Both the position numbers and the translations under genes were made by a program. Positions 7,707 through 16,205 of a DNA stretch of 64,000 nt are shown one piece after another. The stretch spans positions 3,968,001 through 4,032,000 of the forward strand of contig NZ_CP019285.1 in assembly GCF_000226975.2 (NCBI RefSeq), given 5' to 3'. The DNA comes from Halobiforma lacisalsi AJ5. Lineage in GTDB: Archaea > Halobacteriota > Halobacteria > Halobacteriales > Natrialbaceae. The notes under the pieces were generated by a model that was given only the letters and a program-made list of their open reading frames with translations, searched no databases and was not told where the DNA came from. Positions within the stretch are counted from its first letter, which is position 1. Every line of letters begins with the position of its first letter.

Positions 7707-9242
7707 ATGTCGCAGCAAGCCGGAACGCAAACACATCAGCATTACATCGGCGGCGAGTGGACCGAAGGCAGCGGCTCCGAGACCTTCGAGAGCGAGAGCC
7801 CGGCGACGGGCGAGACGCTCGCGGAGTTCCACCGCGGCACCGAAGACGACGTCGACGCCGCACTCGAGGCGGCCGAGGACGCCTTCGAGGAGTGGCGCGA
7901 ACTGTCCTACATCGACCGCGCGGAGTACCTGTGGGATATCTACCACGAACTGCGGGAACGCCACGAGGAACTCGGCGAGATCGTCTCCAAGGAGTGTGGC
8001 AAGGAGATCTCCGAGGGGAAAGCCGACGTCACCGAGGCCTGGCACATGGTCGAGTGGGCAGCGGGCAACGCCCGCCACCCCCACGGCGACGTCGTCCCGA
8101 GCGAAGTCGGCAGCAAGGACGCCTACATGCGCCGCAAACCTCGCGGCGTCGTCGGCTGTATCACCCCCTGGAACTTCCCGGTCGCGATCCCGTTCTGGCA
8201 CATGGCCATCGCGCTGGTCGAGGGGAACACGGTCGTCTGGAAGCCCGCCGAGCAGACGCCGTGGTGTGGCCAGATCATCGCCGAGATGATGGAGGACGCC
8301 GGCATCCCCGACGGCGTCTTCAACATGGTCCAGGGCTTCGGCGACGCCGGCGCCGCGATCAGCGACGATGGCCGCGTCGACACCGTCCTCTTTACCGGCT
8401 CCGCGGAGGTCGGCCACGAGATCGCCAGCAAAGTCGGCGGCGAACCCGGCAAGCTCGCGGCCTGCGAGATGGGCGGCAAGAACGGCATCGTCATCACCGA
8501 GGAGGCGGACCTCGACATCGCCGTCCACTCCGCCGTGATGTCGAGCTTCAAGACCACCGGTCAGCGCTGTGTCTCCTCCGAGCGCCTGATCGTCCACGAG
8601 GACGTCTACGACGAGTTCAAGGAACGGTTCGTCGACATCGCCGAGGACATCGCCGTCGGCGACCCCCTCGAGGAGGACACGTTCATGGGGCCGGCCATCG
8701 AGGCCGACCATGTCGAGAAGATCCGCAAGCACAACGAACTCGCCGAGAAGGAGGGGGCGAACGTCCTGGTCGACCGGTTCGAACTCGCCGAGGACGAGAT
8801 TCCCGAGGGCCACGAAGACGGCCACTGGGTCGGCCCGTTCGTCTACGAGATCGACTACGACACCGACCTGCGCTGCCTGAAAGAGGAGTGTTTCGGCCCG
8901 CACGTCGCCCTGCTCGAGTACTCGGGTGACATCGAGGACGCCGTCGAAATCCACAACGACACGCCCTACGGACTCGCTGGCGCGGTCATTTCCGAGGACT
9001 ACCGACAGATCAACTACTTCCGCGATCACGCCGACATCGGACTGGCGTACGCGAACCTGCCGTGTATCGGCGCCGAGGTCCAGTTGCCGTTCGGCGGCGT
9101 CAAGAAGTCCGGCAACGGCTACCCGAGCGCCCGCGAGGCGATCGAAGCCGTCACCGAGCGCACCGCCTGGACGATGAACAACTCGAAGGAGATCGAGATG
9201 GCACAGGGCCTCTCGGCGGACATCATTACGAAAGACGACTGA
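7707..9242 (+). CDS. Aldehyde dehydrogenase, probable 1-pyrroline-5-carboxylate dehydrogenase
   Basis: 511 residues of the NAD(P)-dependent ALDH superfamily. Visible active-site parts: PWNFP (Asn156), Lys179 in VWKPAEQTP, Glu254 in ACEMGGKN and the nucleophile Cys288 in GQRCVSSER. The C-terminal oligomerisation/substrate end reads FGGVKKSGNGYPS. Divergent placement next to proline dehydrogenase makes oxidation of glutamate semialdehyde (from P5C) to glutamate the likely reaction. Haloarchaeal ALDHs of this type also resemble semialdehyde dehydrogenases of other pathways, so the assignment rests on context. A T-run at 9278-9282 may end the transcript. Confidence 0.88.
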   Translation: MSQQAGTQTHQHYIGGEWTEGSGSETFESESPATGETLAEFHRGTEDDVDAALEAAEDAFEEWRELSYIDRAEYLWDIYHELRERHEELGEIVSKECGKEISEGKADVTEAWHMVEWAAGNARHPHGDVVPSEVGSKDAYMRRKPRGVVGCITPWNFPVAIPFWHMAIALVEGNTVVWKPAEQTPWCGQIIAEMMEDAGIPDGVFNMVQGFGDAGAAISDDGRVDTVLFTGSAEVGHEIASKVGGEPGKLAACEMGGKNGIVITEEADLDIAVHSAVMSSFKTTGQRCVSSERLIVHEDVYDEFKERFVDIAEDIAVGDPLEEDTFMGPAIEADHVEKIRKHNELAEKEGANVLVDRFELAEDEIPEGHEDGHWVGPFVYEIDYDTDLRCLKEECFGPHVALLEYSGDIEDAVEIHNDTPYGLAGAVISEDYRQINYFRDHADIGLAYANLPCIGAEVQLPFGGVKKSGNGYPSAREAIEAVTERTAWTMNNSKEIEMAQGLSADIITKDD

Positions 9243-9277
9243 TCGTCGGCGGTCGCACTCGAGTTCCGACTCTGCGA

Positions 9278-9282
9278 TTTTT
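9278..9282 (+). terminator. Possible oligo-T terminator after the aldehyde dehydrogenase
   Basis: Five T residues about 36 bases after the stop codon, without a strong hairpin; oligo-T alone is typical for archaeal termination. Confidence 0.3.
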
Positions 9283-9459
9283 ACGGTACTGGGAAAAGTC
9301 CGTCCCGTAGCTGCTGTCTCGAGGTCTACTGGGGCTGGCTCTACGGTTCCGGTCTAGACGGGGCGGGAACCGTCGATTCGAGGCGAGGGACAGGAGTACG
9401 AAGGCGAACCGGCCGAACCGGCTAGCCGCCGGTTCGGAACGGCGACGAAACGGACGACA

Positions 9460-9500
9460 ACGAACTGAGGACGGGACGCGGACGAACTGAGGACGGGACG
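9460..9500. repeat. Two-copy direct repeat in a gene-free stretch
   Basis: ACGAACTGAGGACGGGACG occurs at 9460-9478 and again at 9482-9500 with CGG between. The gap 9243-9729 holds no gene I can support: its open frames are Arg/Pro/Ser-rich shadows of GC-rich DNA. Confidence 0.6.
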
Positions 9501-9729
9501 AGATTGGGTGGGTGTCGGCCTCGAAACGAGGAGACGGGTGAGGACGCTCGTTCCCGGGAAACGAGCGTCGACGGGCCGGGCCGGATCGGATCGAAGCCGG
9601 AGCGACGCGCAATGCCGGTTGCGACGTGAAAAGCGTCCCTACCGGCACTCCGATCAAGGGCATGGCCGAACAAAAAGTCAGCGGTAGCGGTAGCCGGCGG
9701 CACCGTGTCGCACCCGTCAGTGCCGACGT

Positions 9730-10602
9730 CTACAGCCGCCTGTCGTGAAGCGCCGGGAACTCCTCCCGAACGTCGGCGACCCGGACGGGATCGACCTCGG
9801 CCGTGACCAGCGCCGGCTCGTCGCCGCTCGAGGCCAGCGAGACGCCCCACGGGTCGTGGACGGTCGATCGGCCGAGCAGCGTCGCGTCGGCGTCGGGGAA
9901 CTCGCCGCTGCCGTTTATCGTGGCGACGTAACACTGGTTCTCGATCGCTCGCGCACGCGAGAGGGTCTCCCAGTGTTCGACCCGCGGGTAGGGCCACGCG
10001 CTCGGGACGAGCAGCAGGTCGGCGCCCGGCTCCGAGTCGACCAGCCGCCGGTAGAGTTCCGGGAACCGCAGGTCGTAGCAGGTCGTCACGCCGATGCCGA
10101 CGCCACCGATCGAGGCCGTCTCGATGCGTTCGCCGGGGACCAGCAGCTCCGATTCGGCGGACTCGTACCCGAACAGGTGGTGCTTGCGATAGACGAGTTG
10201 CCGGTCGCCGTCGGCGTCGAACAGCGCTGCGGTATTGGCGAGACCCTCGTCGGCTGGCGTCGGGACCGTCTCGGTCGCCGCGAGGTCTTCGACGATAGTC
10301 CCCGCGAGGACGGCGATTCCGTGGTCCGCGGCCGCCTCCCGTAGCTGGGTGAAGGTATGGCCGGCGAACGGCTCCGCGAACTCCTCGTAGCGGTCGAACG
10401 CGAAGTAGCCGACGTTGAACAGTTCGGGGAGCGCAACAAGATCCGCGCCCCGGGCGGCGGCCTCCTCGATCGCCTCGAGGGCACGATCCAGGTTGCCGTC
10501 GAGGGCTCCGGACTCGACGCGGATCTGGGCAAGAGCGACGGTTAGCGTGCTGTCGTCGGCGTCGGTGTCCGTCACTGGATCGGTGTCGGTCGTCATAGGC
10601 AT
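9730..10602 (-). CDS. Carbon-nitrogen hydrolase (nitrilase superfamily)
   Basis: 290 residues. The catalytic triad is complete: Glu60 (VALPELFNVGY), Lys140 (VYRKHHLFGYE) and Cys175 (VTTCYDLRFPELYR). Family members cleave amides such as omega-amidase (alpha-ketoglutaramate/ketosuccinamate), N-carbamoyl compounds or beta-ureidopropionate; the CYDLRFPELYR neighbourhood is most like the Nit2/omega-amidase branch. The first 18 residues are Asp/Thr-rich. Start codons 10602 or 10596 are both possible. It lies 13 bases after the SRPBCC gene and is probably co-transcribed with it. Confidence 0.85.
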   Translation of the reverse strand: MPMTTDTDPVTDTDADDSTLTVALAQIRVESGALDGNLDRALEAIEEAAARGADLVALPELFNVGYFAFDRYEEFAEPFAGHTFTQLREAAADHGIAVLAGTIVEDLAATETVPTPADEGLANTAALFDADGDRQLVYRKHHLFGYESAESELLVPGERIETASIGGVGIGVTTCYDLRFPELYRRLVDSEPGADLLLVPSAWPYPRVEHWETLSRARAIENQCYVATINGSGEFPDADATLLGRSTVHDPWGVSLASSGDEPALVTAEVDPVRVADVREEFPALHDRRL

Positions 10603-10615
10603 AGGCGTAGTATTC

Positions 10616-11050
10616 TTATTGTATCGTCTCCAGATACCGCTCGAGTTCCCGGCGGAGATTCTCGATCTCCTCGTCGAGGTTCCGCTTGAAGAACTTCTCG
10701 ACGCCGGGGAGTTTGCCGTCGACCACGAAGTGGTTCTCGAGTCGGGTGCCGGTGTCGGTCTGAACGACCTCGTGTTCGCCGGTGACCTGCATCACTTTCG
10801 ACTTCCCGACGAACTTGACGTACTCCGGGGGCCGGCGCGTGAGGTCTTCCGTTTCGACGGCCGTCGTCCGTCGCACGAGCGGGATCGGGAGTTCGACGTG
10901 CCAGGTGACCCGTCTCCCCTCCGGATCGTTGGCGGTGTACTCGCGCACGACGCTGATCGCTCGAGCGCGGTTTTCCGGGTCGGCGATGAACTCCCAGACT
11001 TCCTCGGGGGTCGCCGACAGCTCGAACGACCGATCGACCCGTACAGTCAT
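10616..11050 (-). CDS. SRPBCC (START/CoxG-like) ligand-binding protein
   Basis: 144 residues from ATG 11050 (MTVRVDRSFELSATPEEVWEF). The helix-grip signature is visible: a first strand, then TPEEVWEFIADPENRA, antiparallel strands through YVKFVGKSKVMQVTGEHEV, and the long C-terminal helix FFKRNLDEEIENLRRELERYLE that closes the pocket. Such proteins bind or process hydrophobic ligands (polyketide cyclase, CoxG, SRPBCC). No catalytic residue is evident. It lies upstream of the nitrilase gene in what looks like a two-gene operon, without an obvious common pathway. Confidence 0.8.
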   Translation of the reverse strand: MTVRVDRSFELSATPEEVWEFIADPENRARAISVVREYTANDPEGRRVTWHVELPIPLVRRTTAVETEDLTRRPPEYVKFVGKSKVMQVTGEHEVVQTDTGTRLENHFVVDGKLPGVEKFFKRNLDEEIENLRRELERYLETIQ

Positions 11051-11122
11051 GTCACTACGTCGGTTGCTCACCGGTAAAAAGACCGTGGAGTGGGCCGGGG
11101 CCGACCGAGTCGACTGCGCCGG

Positions 11123-11347
11123 TCAACTGAGGGTGACCTTCCAGGTCGTCGACCGAGCGCGTCCCCACTTCTCGATGTCGACCTCGTCGGATTTCTCCGC
11201 GATGTGGGGAAGGCGTACGCCAACCTGTTTCGACGAGAGGCCGATCGCTTCCGCGATGTTTTTCGCCCGGAAGTACTGCTCGCCCCGGGCGGCGCTCTCG
11301 CGGAGATACGAGAGGATCCGCTGCTCTTCGTCGGAGTAGTCGGTCAT
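11123..11347 (-). CDS. Small winged-helix-like protein (DUF7123-like)
   Basis: 74 residues, starting MTDYSDEEQRILSYLRES. It predicts as helix-helix-helix-strand, with the motif FRAKNIAEAIGLSSKQVGVRL as helix-turn-helix and a C-terminal strand TWKV. A paralogue with the same core (IA..+GLS.K++G, IEKW..., TTWRV) lies at 46834-47106 in this window. Haloarchaea carry several such small proteins; a DNA-binding role is inferred only. Confidence 0.7.
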   Translation of the reverse strand: MTDYSDEEQRILSYLRESAARGEQYFRAKNIAEAIGLSSKQVGVRLPHIAEKSDEVDIEKWGRARSTTWKVTLS

Positions 11348-11440
11348 CGTCCGTACCGGACCTAGGGGATCGGCGGCCTTAACTCTTAACGGCCAGAATC
11401 GGTCGAGTCGGCAAAAAGCACCGTTTCGATCGTCCGCTCG

Positions 11441-11626
11441 TCAGTCCCAGAGGTGGATCCCGACGACCGCCAGCGAGCTAAAGAGGACTGCAGCCGCAAA
11501 GCCCCAGGCTGCGTCGAGTTCCGGCGCGCCCGTCAGCATTACGAGCGCCCCGAGCGTCGCGGCCGCGCCGAGTGCAAGCGCTATTCCAACGCCCTTGTCC
11601 GTCGTCGACTCCGTTTCCGTAGCCAT
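11441..11626 (-). CDS. Small two-helix membrane protein (DUF7525-like)
   Basis: 61 residues from ATG 11626 (MATETESTTDKGVGIALALG). Two hydrophobic segments, about 13-32 and 40-58, are joined by a short APELDAAW turn. It resembles a haloarchaeal-only small membrane family. No function is known; it is probably monocistronic. Confidence 0.65.
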   Translation of the reverse strand: MATETESTTDKGVGIALALGAAATLGALVMLTGAPELDAAWGFAAAVLFSSLAVVGIHLWD

Positions 11627-11761
11627 GCTCGGGGGTTGTGAGCGCGGTGTCTTAATTGCATTCGTTTCGCTCGGCGTGAACACTCGATGCGGGGCGGCCC
11701 TCGAACCGAACTCGTTCGATCACCGGCTCGACGGGGTCCGTCGATTCGACGCCCGACCGAA

Positions 11762-12793
11762 TCAGTTGATCGTCGTGTGGACCGACTCCTCGTTCAGCGC
11801 GAGGTTGGCCGCGATCTCGGCGTTTCGCATCGCGTATTCGGCGGTCTGCTGGAGGCTAACTAGCACTTCCCGCACGCGCAGCAGTTCCTCGTTCGACATC
11901 TCCGGCAGGTCCGCGAGGATCTCCTTTTCTCGGTCGGCGCTCTTCTGGAACAGTTCACGGACCTCGTTGGACTTGTCGTAGTCGCGTTCGACCGCCGCTT
12001 CGACCGCCAGCGAGGTGATTTCGTCGACGAGGTCGTTCAGTTCGCGGATGTCCCGCATCACGGAACTATCGACGTCCAGCGAGTGGCCCTCGGTTTCGAT
12101 GACGATGTCCGCGATGTCCTCGGCGTTGTCCGCCGTCAGTTCGAGGTTCTTGGCGATCGAGCGGTAGCCGATCAGCGGGAACCCGGTGTTGAGCCCGACC
12201 GCGCGGGCCAGGTTGGGGTTCTGGTAGGCCGTGAAGATCAGCCGCAGCAGGAGCACGAAGATCTTGTTGGCCTGTCGTTCCCGGTTCAGCGCTCGTTGGG
12301 CGAGGTCGGGGTTGCCGTGTGCCAGTGCCTTGATCGCCTCGCTGCGCATCGTCTGGCCGGTTCGCTCGAGGCGCTCGAGCAGGTTGTGGAGCGTGAAGTC
12401 CTCGGGGTCGACCGAACAGCGAATCGAGATGCTCTCGGGGGTCTCCTCGATGACCCCGAGCCCCATCAGTTGCGTTTCGGCCTGGTAGACGGCGTTGATG
12501 TGATCCGACTCGAGGGCGCCTTCCTCGCGCTCGACGCGAATGACCCGGCGGCCGAGGACGTACTGGGCGACGATCGCTCGCTCGACGGCGGTGGCGCTGA
12601 GGTCGTCCGCGTGGACGATCGCTTCCGTCTCCTCGGAGTTCGCCGATTCGGGCATCACCGTCAGGGTCCCCTTTCCGCTCGTTCGAAGGGAGACCTCGTC
12701 GCCCTTTTCGACGGCGTGTTCGCTCGCCCACTCGGCGGGGAGGGTCATCGCCAGCGTCGACGGCCCGAGTCGCTGCACTTTCCGCGTTTCCAT
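11762..12793 (-). CDS. AbrB-PhoU domain regulator
   Basis: 343 residues from ATG 12793 (METRKVQRLGPSTLAMTLPAEW; an ATG six bases upstream is also in frame). Residues 1-45 form a SpoVT/AbrB swapped-hairpin DNA-binding domain. The rest holds two PhoU-type three-helix repeats with acidic metal-binding positions (ELTADNAEDIADIVIE; EKEILADLPEM). In haloarchaea such proteins commonly sit beside Pst phosphate transporters; here no pst genes adjoin it. A 7-base inverted repeat GGTATAG/CTATACC (12801-12807 and 12830-12836) brackets the promoter zone and could be an autoregulatory site. Confidence 0.85.
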   Translation of the reverse strand: METRKVQRLGPSTLAMTLPAEWASEHAVEKGDEVSLRTSGKGTLTVMPESANSEETEAIVHADDLSATAVERAIVAQYVLGRRVIRVEREEGALESDHINAVYQAETQLMGLGVIEETPESISIRCSVDPEDFTLHNLLERLERTGQTMRSEAIKALAHGNPDLAQRALNRERQANKIFVLLLRLIFTAYQNPNLARAVGLNTGFPLIGYRSIAKNLELTADNAEDIADIVIETEGHSLDVDSSVMRDIRELNDLVDEITSLAVEAAVERDYDKSNEVRELFQKSADREKEILADLPEMSNEELLRVREVLVSLQQTAEYAMRNAEIAANLALNEESVHTTIN

Positions 12794-12800
12794 ACGCATG

Positions 12801-12836
12801 GGTATAGCGTGGCGCGACCTTAATCTTGACTATACC
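12801..12836. promoter_or_regulatory. Inverted repeat around the AbrB-PhoU promoter
   Basis: Perfect arms GGTATAG and CTATACC separated by 22 bases. A TATA-like GATTAAGG (minus strand) lies between the arms, about 25 bases before ATG 12793, so binding at the arms would bracket the promoter. Confidence 0.35.
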
Positions 12837-12904
12837 ACCCTTATATTTCCACGCGTGATTATACAGGCCCTGCTCGCTGCTGTGTGTTTCCCGTCCTTAT
12901 ATTT

Positions 12905-14053
12905 TCAGGCAACGTTGACCAGTCGAGTCGTGAATCGTCCCGTTCGGACCCGGGTCCATCCCCGGAGTTCCTCGTCGAGGTCGTCGTCGTCGGTATCGAC
13001 GTGCAGCGCGTCGATCCCGTCCAATTTCTCGGCAGAGGCGACGATCTCGATCTCGTCGGCACGCCGGATCACCGGCGGCGAGATCTGGTGGTTCCCGCGA
13101 CCGAAAACGAACCCCTGGCCCCCGATCGGCGAGACGACGATCGTCACCGGCTCCTCGAGGACTTCGAGGATCTCGTCCTCCGCGGCGTCGCGGGCGAGGA
13201 GGGTGCCGTCGCCGTCGTCCCCCGCCCGCCACACGTCCACGCCCAGCGGCGACGGCTCGAGTCCCAGTTCCTCCTCGATCGCGCCGACAGTACTGCCGGG
13301 GCCGAAGACGTACGTCCGGCCCGGTTCGACCTCGCGGGCGAACCCCACGGCGAGCGAGTCGACGCTTCCGCTCGCGAGTTGCTTGCTCGACTGGACGTCC
13401 TCCGCGACGGGTACGGGGACGATCGCCCGGAGTTCCGCGCGGACCTCACCCTCGCGGTAGGCGTCCTCGTCGATGTCGTTGACCTCGCGATCGGCGACGC
13501 GGTCGAACTCGGCGGCGATCCGACCGGCGTCCTCTGGCGTGACGGCGAACACCGAGGAGTAGATCTTGACGCCCGCGGGGACCCCCAGAACCGGTGTCCG
13601 GTCGTCCGCGTCGCCCTCGACGGACTCGAGGGTTTCCGCGACGTCGACGGCCGTTCCGTCCCCGCCGACGAACAGCACGAGGTCGACGTCGTGCTCGAGG
13701 ACGGCACGGACGGCCCGGCGGGTGTCGGTCGCGGCCGTCTCCGCCTCGGCCGGATCGGACGGCCGCGCGGGATCCGCCTCCGTGCGGTCGTCGCTGTCGG
13801 CCGGGTCGTAGACCACGACGGGATCGAACCCCGCGTCTCGAGCGGCGCGTTCGCCCATGACTCCCGCGGCCGTGTAGACGGCGGTGTCGGGGTCGCGGTT
13901 CCGCAGCGAGCGCAACGCCGCACGGGCGCGTTCCGGAGCGCGCGGCTGTGCGCCGCGTCGGCGCGCCTCCGCGACTTTTCCGTCGGTTCCTTTCAGCCCG
14001 ACCCGACCACCCATGCCGGCGATCGGGTTGACGACGACGCCGAGAGCCTCCAT
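12905..14053 (-). CDS. ATP-NAD kinase family protein (AcoX-like)
   Basis: 382 residues. N-terminal nucleotide-binding start GVVVNPIAGMGGRVGLKGTDG; diagnostic kinase motif FVGGDGTAVD (about 130); and VLGVPAGVKIYSSVFAVTPEDA in place of the usual NxxT-type second motif. The C-terminal beta-domain includes SPIGGQGFVFGRGNHQISP. This branch (COG3199-like) is related to NAD kinase and diacylglycerol kinase folds; true NAD kinases have a somewhat different second motif, so its substrate may not be NAD. A charged Asp/Glu/Ala insertion lies near 85-110. Confidence 0.8.
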   Translation of the reverse strand: MEALGVVVNPIAGMGGRVGLKGTDGKVAEARRRGAQPRAPERARAALRSLRNRDPDTAVYTAAGVMGERAARDAGFDPVVVYDPADSDDRTEADPARPSDPAEAETAATDTRRAVRAVLEHDVDLVLFVGGDGTAVDVAETLESVEGDADDRTPVLGVPAGVKIYSSVFAVTPEDAGRIAAEFDRVADREVNDIDEDAYREGEVRAELRAIVPVPVAEDVQSSKQLASGSVDSLAVGFAREVEPGRTYVFGPGSTVGAIEEELGLEPSPLGVDVWRAGDDGDGTLLARDAAEDEILEVLEEPVTIVVSPIGGQGFVFGRGNHQISPPVIRRADEIEIVASAEKLDGIDALHVDTDDDDLDEELRGWTRVRTGRFTTRLVNVA

Positions 14054-14185
14054 GCCGCTACGTTGCCGTCGGCCGTACGTGAGTGTGCGGGTTCGCCGCG
14101 CCGACGCCCCGGCAGCCTCGAGTCGGCGACCCCATCACCGCGGCTTTTCTGAAAAACTAAGGGGAATGGGTACGGATCGCCGATT

Positions 14186-14311
14186 ATGAACGAACTCACG
14201 CAGGCCGTGCTGGAGTCGGAACCGGTGCTCCCGATGGACGTCGTCGGCTGGGGGGCGCTGATCCTCGGATTGCTGGTAACGATCGTCTGGCTGGTCTACC
14301 TCTACCGCTAG
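14186..14311 (+). CDS. 41-residue single-span membrane protein
   Basis: Starts MNELTQAVLESEPVLPMDVV and ends in YLYR. An acidic N-terminal 16 residues precede one hydrophobic helix (about 20-38: GALILGLLVTIVWLVYL) and a terminal Arg, so the N-terminus is probably outside and the C-terminus inside. Its stop TAG overlaps the convergent stop of the CinA-like gene in the palindrome CTAG, so one tetranucleotide ends both genes. Start ATG is about 25-30 bases downstream of an A-rich element (AAAAACTAAG). I believe similar short proteins exist at this position in other haloarchaea, but this needs checking. Confidence 0.6.
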   Translation: MNELTQAVLESEPVLPMDVVGWGALILGLLVTIVWLVYLYR

Positions 14312-15033
14312 TTCGACGCGTCGGTCGTCGACGGGGGCTCCGGATTCGGCTCCGGAGTCTCGACCCGTTCGCGCAGCCAGTCCGCGGCTTCGCGTACCGT
14401 CGGCTCCTCGTTGCCCTTGATCTCGATGCGGACCGACTCTCCGGGATAGCTGCCGACCGAGACGTCGAACCGCTCGCGAAGCGACTCGATCCGGTCCAGC
14501 AGCGCGCTCTCGGGTTCGTCGGCGACGACGTCCTTCCGGTAGGTTTCCGTCCCGGAAAACTCCTCCTCGATCGACTCGAACATCGCCCGCATCTCCGCCG
14601 GCACGCCTGGGAGGACGTAGATACCCTCGACGGCTGCCCCCGGTGCGACGCCGACCTCGTTGTGTAGTGCCCGCGCGCCCGCCGGGAGGTCGGCCGTTCC
14701 CGCCGTTAGATCCGACCGGGAGTAGCCTTCTTCCTCGAGCCAGGCGAGTGCAGTTTCGTGTTCCTCGAGCGGGCGGCCGAGCGCGGCGGCGACCCCGTCC
14801 ATCGTGACGTCGTCGTGGGTCGGGCCGACGCCGCCGGTGACGACGACGGCGTCGTACTCGGCACGGTACTCGTTGACGACACGGGCGATATCGGTGACCC
14901 GGTCCGGAACCGTCGTGACCCGCTCGACGTCGACCCCGCGTCGGTCGAACCGCTCGCAGAGCCAGGTGGCGTTCGTGTTCGTCGTTTGCCCCGCGAGCAG
15001 TTCGTCTCCGACAGTGACGACCGCGACGTTCAT
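14308..15033 (-). CDS. CinA/MoaB-Mog-like molybdopterin-binding-domain protein
   Basis: 241 residues from ATG 15033 (MNVAVVTVGDELLAGQTTNTN). The MoCF-biosynthesis domain signature is clear: VVTGGVGPTHDDVTMDGVAAAL (positions about 65-86, quoted in part), with catalytic-type Asp pair, and YVLPGVPAEMRAMFE. This is the COG1058/CinA N-terminal domain alone; bacterial CinA has an extra amidohydrolase domain that is absent here. In archaea the function is unsettled: FAD/ADP-ribose pyrophosphatase activity or nicotinamide-nucleotide metabolism have been proposed for the family. A Pro/Glu/Ser tail ends the protein. Confidence 0.85.
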   Translation of the reverse strand: MNVAVVTVGDELLAGQTTNTNATWLCERFDRRGVDVERVTTVPDRVTDIARVVNEYRAEYDAVVVTGGVGPTHDDVTMDGVAAALGRPLEEHETALAWLEEEGYSRSDLTAGTADLPAGARALHNEVGVAPGAAVEGIYVLPGVPAEMRAMFESIEEEFSGTETYRKDVVADEPESALLDRIESLRERFDVSVGSYPGESVRIEIKGNEEPTVREAADWLRERVETPEPNPEPPSTTDASN

Positions 15034-15161
15034 ACCGACCCGTTCGGGCCGGACCCCCAAATGCGTCTCGTCCCGATTATGTCACTCGGCGCCAGTATCG
15101 TACCGAAGCGACAGTTCACTAACCACAAGATTCAATCTTGATAACTAGAAACGGAGTGACG

Positions 15162-15518
15162 ATGTCACGTAGTCGGACGGAATCGGACGAGGTGGACTCG
15201 ACCACGGTGTTGTCCGCCCTCGGAAACAAGTACAGCGCGGAAATCCTCTGTGCGGCGGGGACGCCGAAGTCCGCACAGGCGCTCAGCGAGGACGTCGAGA
15301 TCCCGATCGCGACCTGTTATCGGCGGATCGAGGAACTCGTAGACGCGGGACTGTTGACATGTGAGGGCCGACGGCTCTCCGAGAAGGGGCGGCGCACGAA
15401 CATCTACCGGCGGACGTTAGACGAGATCGAGATCGACTTCTCGGACGACGCCCCCGACTGTTCGAAGAAACGGCGTACAGAGGCGAAAAACCGGCTGCAG
15501 GATCAACTCGACGACTGA
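15162..15518 (+). CDS. ArsR-like winged-helix regulator
   Basis: 118 residues from ATG 15162 (MSRSRTESDEVDSTTVLSALGNKYS); a TTG 24 bases upstream is less likely. Winged helix at about 15-85: LGNKYSAEILCAAGTPKSAQALSEDVEIPIATCYRRIEELVDAGLL, shown here only as landmarks, with recognition helix IPIATCYRRIEEL. The C-terminal segment is charged and helical with a single Cys. No sensor motif (for example CVC) is present, so it is not a classical metal sensor. It lies 203 bases upstream of queD and is transcribed toward it; regulation of that operon is possible but untested. Confidence 0.75.
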   Translation: MSRSRTESDEVDSTTVLSALGNKYSAEILCAAGTPKSAQALSEDVEIPIATCYRRIEELVDAGLLTCEGRRLSEKGRRTNIYRRTLDEIEIDFSDDAPDCSKKRRTEAKNRLQDQLDD

Positions 15519-15721
15519 TCGCCGGTCACGACTTTTCGGCGGGGTGGACGGAGGGGAGGTCGCGTTCCCGACTTCGAGAGCGGCACGTCTTCCGGTTCGA
15601 GTCCCGGTTTTCCTCCCGCGGCGATCTCGACCCCTCGAGTGTCGGGTAGGGGACCCCCGGTCGGTCTCGGCCCCTCGGCTCGTTCGATCATCCTTAAGTA
15701 TTCTCGGAAGAATATCCGAGT

Positions 15722-16204
15722 ATGACCGAGACAGCGGGTCGCCTCGAGCGCGAGGAGTCGTCCGAAACGGAAGCCGGGGACCTCGTCGGGAGCCGGCGGG
15801 TCCTCCGGGTCGGCCACGAGCGGCCGATCCGGATCAGTACGGGCCATCGCCTGCTCCACCACGACGGGAAGTGTTCTCGGCCCCACGGCCACAACTACGA
15901 GATCGCCGTCACCGTCGAGGGCGAACTGACCGAAGAGGGGTGGATCGCCGACAAGGGCCAGATCACCGGCGTCATCGAGGAGTGGGACCACGTGTTCCTG
16001 CTCGAGGCCGGTGACCCGCTGGTCGAGGCCTTCGAGGCCGCGGGCGACGGCGACGGCGTCGTCGTTCTCGAGCATCCGCCGACGGCCGAGGTGATGAGCG
16101 CCCTCTTAGAGGAGAAACTCGAGGCGGCCCTTCCCGACACCGTCACGGACGTCGCGGTGCGGGTGAGCGAGACGAGCGAACTCTGCGGGGGGAGCGGGTT
16201 CTGA
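15722..16204 (+). CDS. queD: 6-carboxytetrahydropterin synthase
   Basis: 160 residues. Converts dihydroneopterin triphosphate to 6-carboxy-5,6,7,8-tetrahydropterin in preQ0 synthesis. Zinc ligands His42 (RISTGHRL) and His55/His57 (CSRPHGHNYEI) are present, with the catalytic Cys51 four residues before the first His of HGHNY; the VFLLEAGDPL and HPPTAEVMS segments are also family features. The N-terminal 25 residues are an acidic extension. First gene of a tight queD-queE-queC run: one base separates its stop from the queE start. Confidence 0.93.
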   Translation: MTETAGRLEREESSETEAGDLVGSRRVLRVGHERPIRISTGHRLLHHDGKCSRPHGHNYEIAVTVEGELTEEGWIADKGQITGVIEEWDHVFLLEAGDPLVEAFEAAGDGDGVVVLEHPPTAEVMSALLEEKLEAALPDTVTDVAVRVSETSELCGGSGF

Positions 16205-16205
16205 G

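Noticed and set aside
7677..9029. 450-residue minus-strand frame over the aldehyde dehydrogenase
   Set aside because: Val/Leu/Asp-rich antisense mirror of a well-supported ALDH gene.
9226..9663. 145-residue minus-strand frame in the gap after the aldehyde dehydrogenase gene
   Set aside because: Arg/Pro/Ser-rich composition with no acidic bias expected of a halophilic protein.
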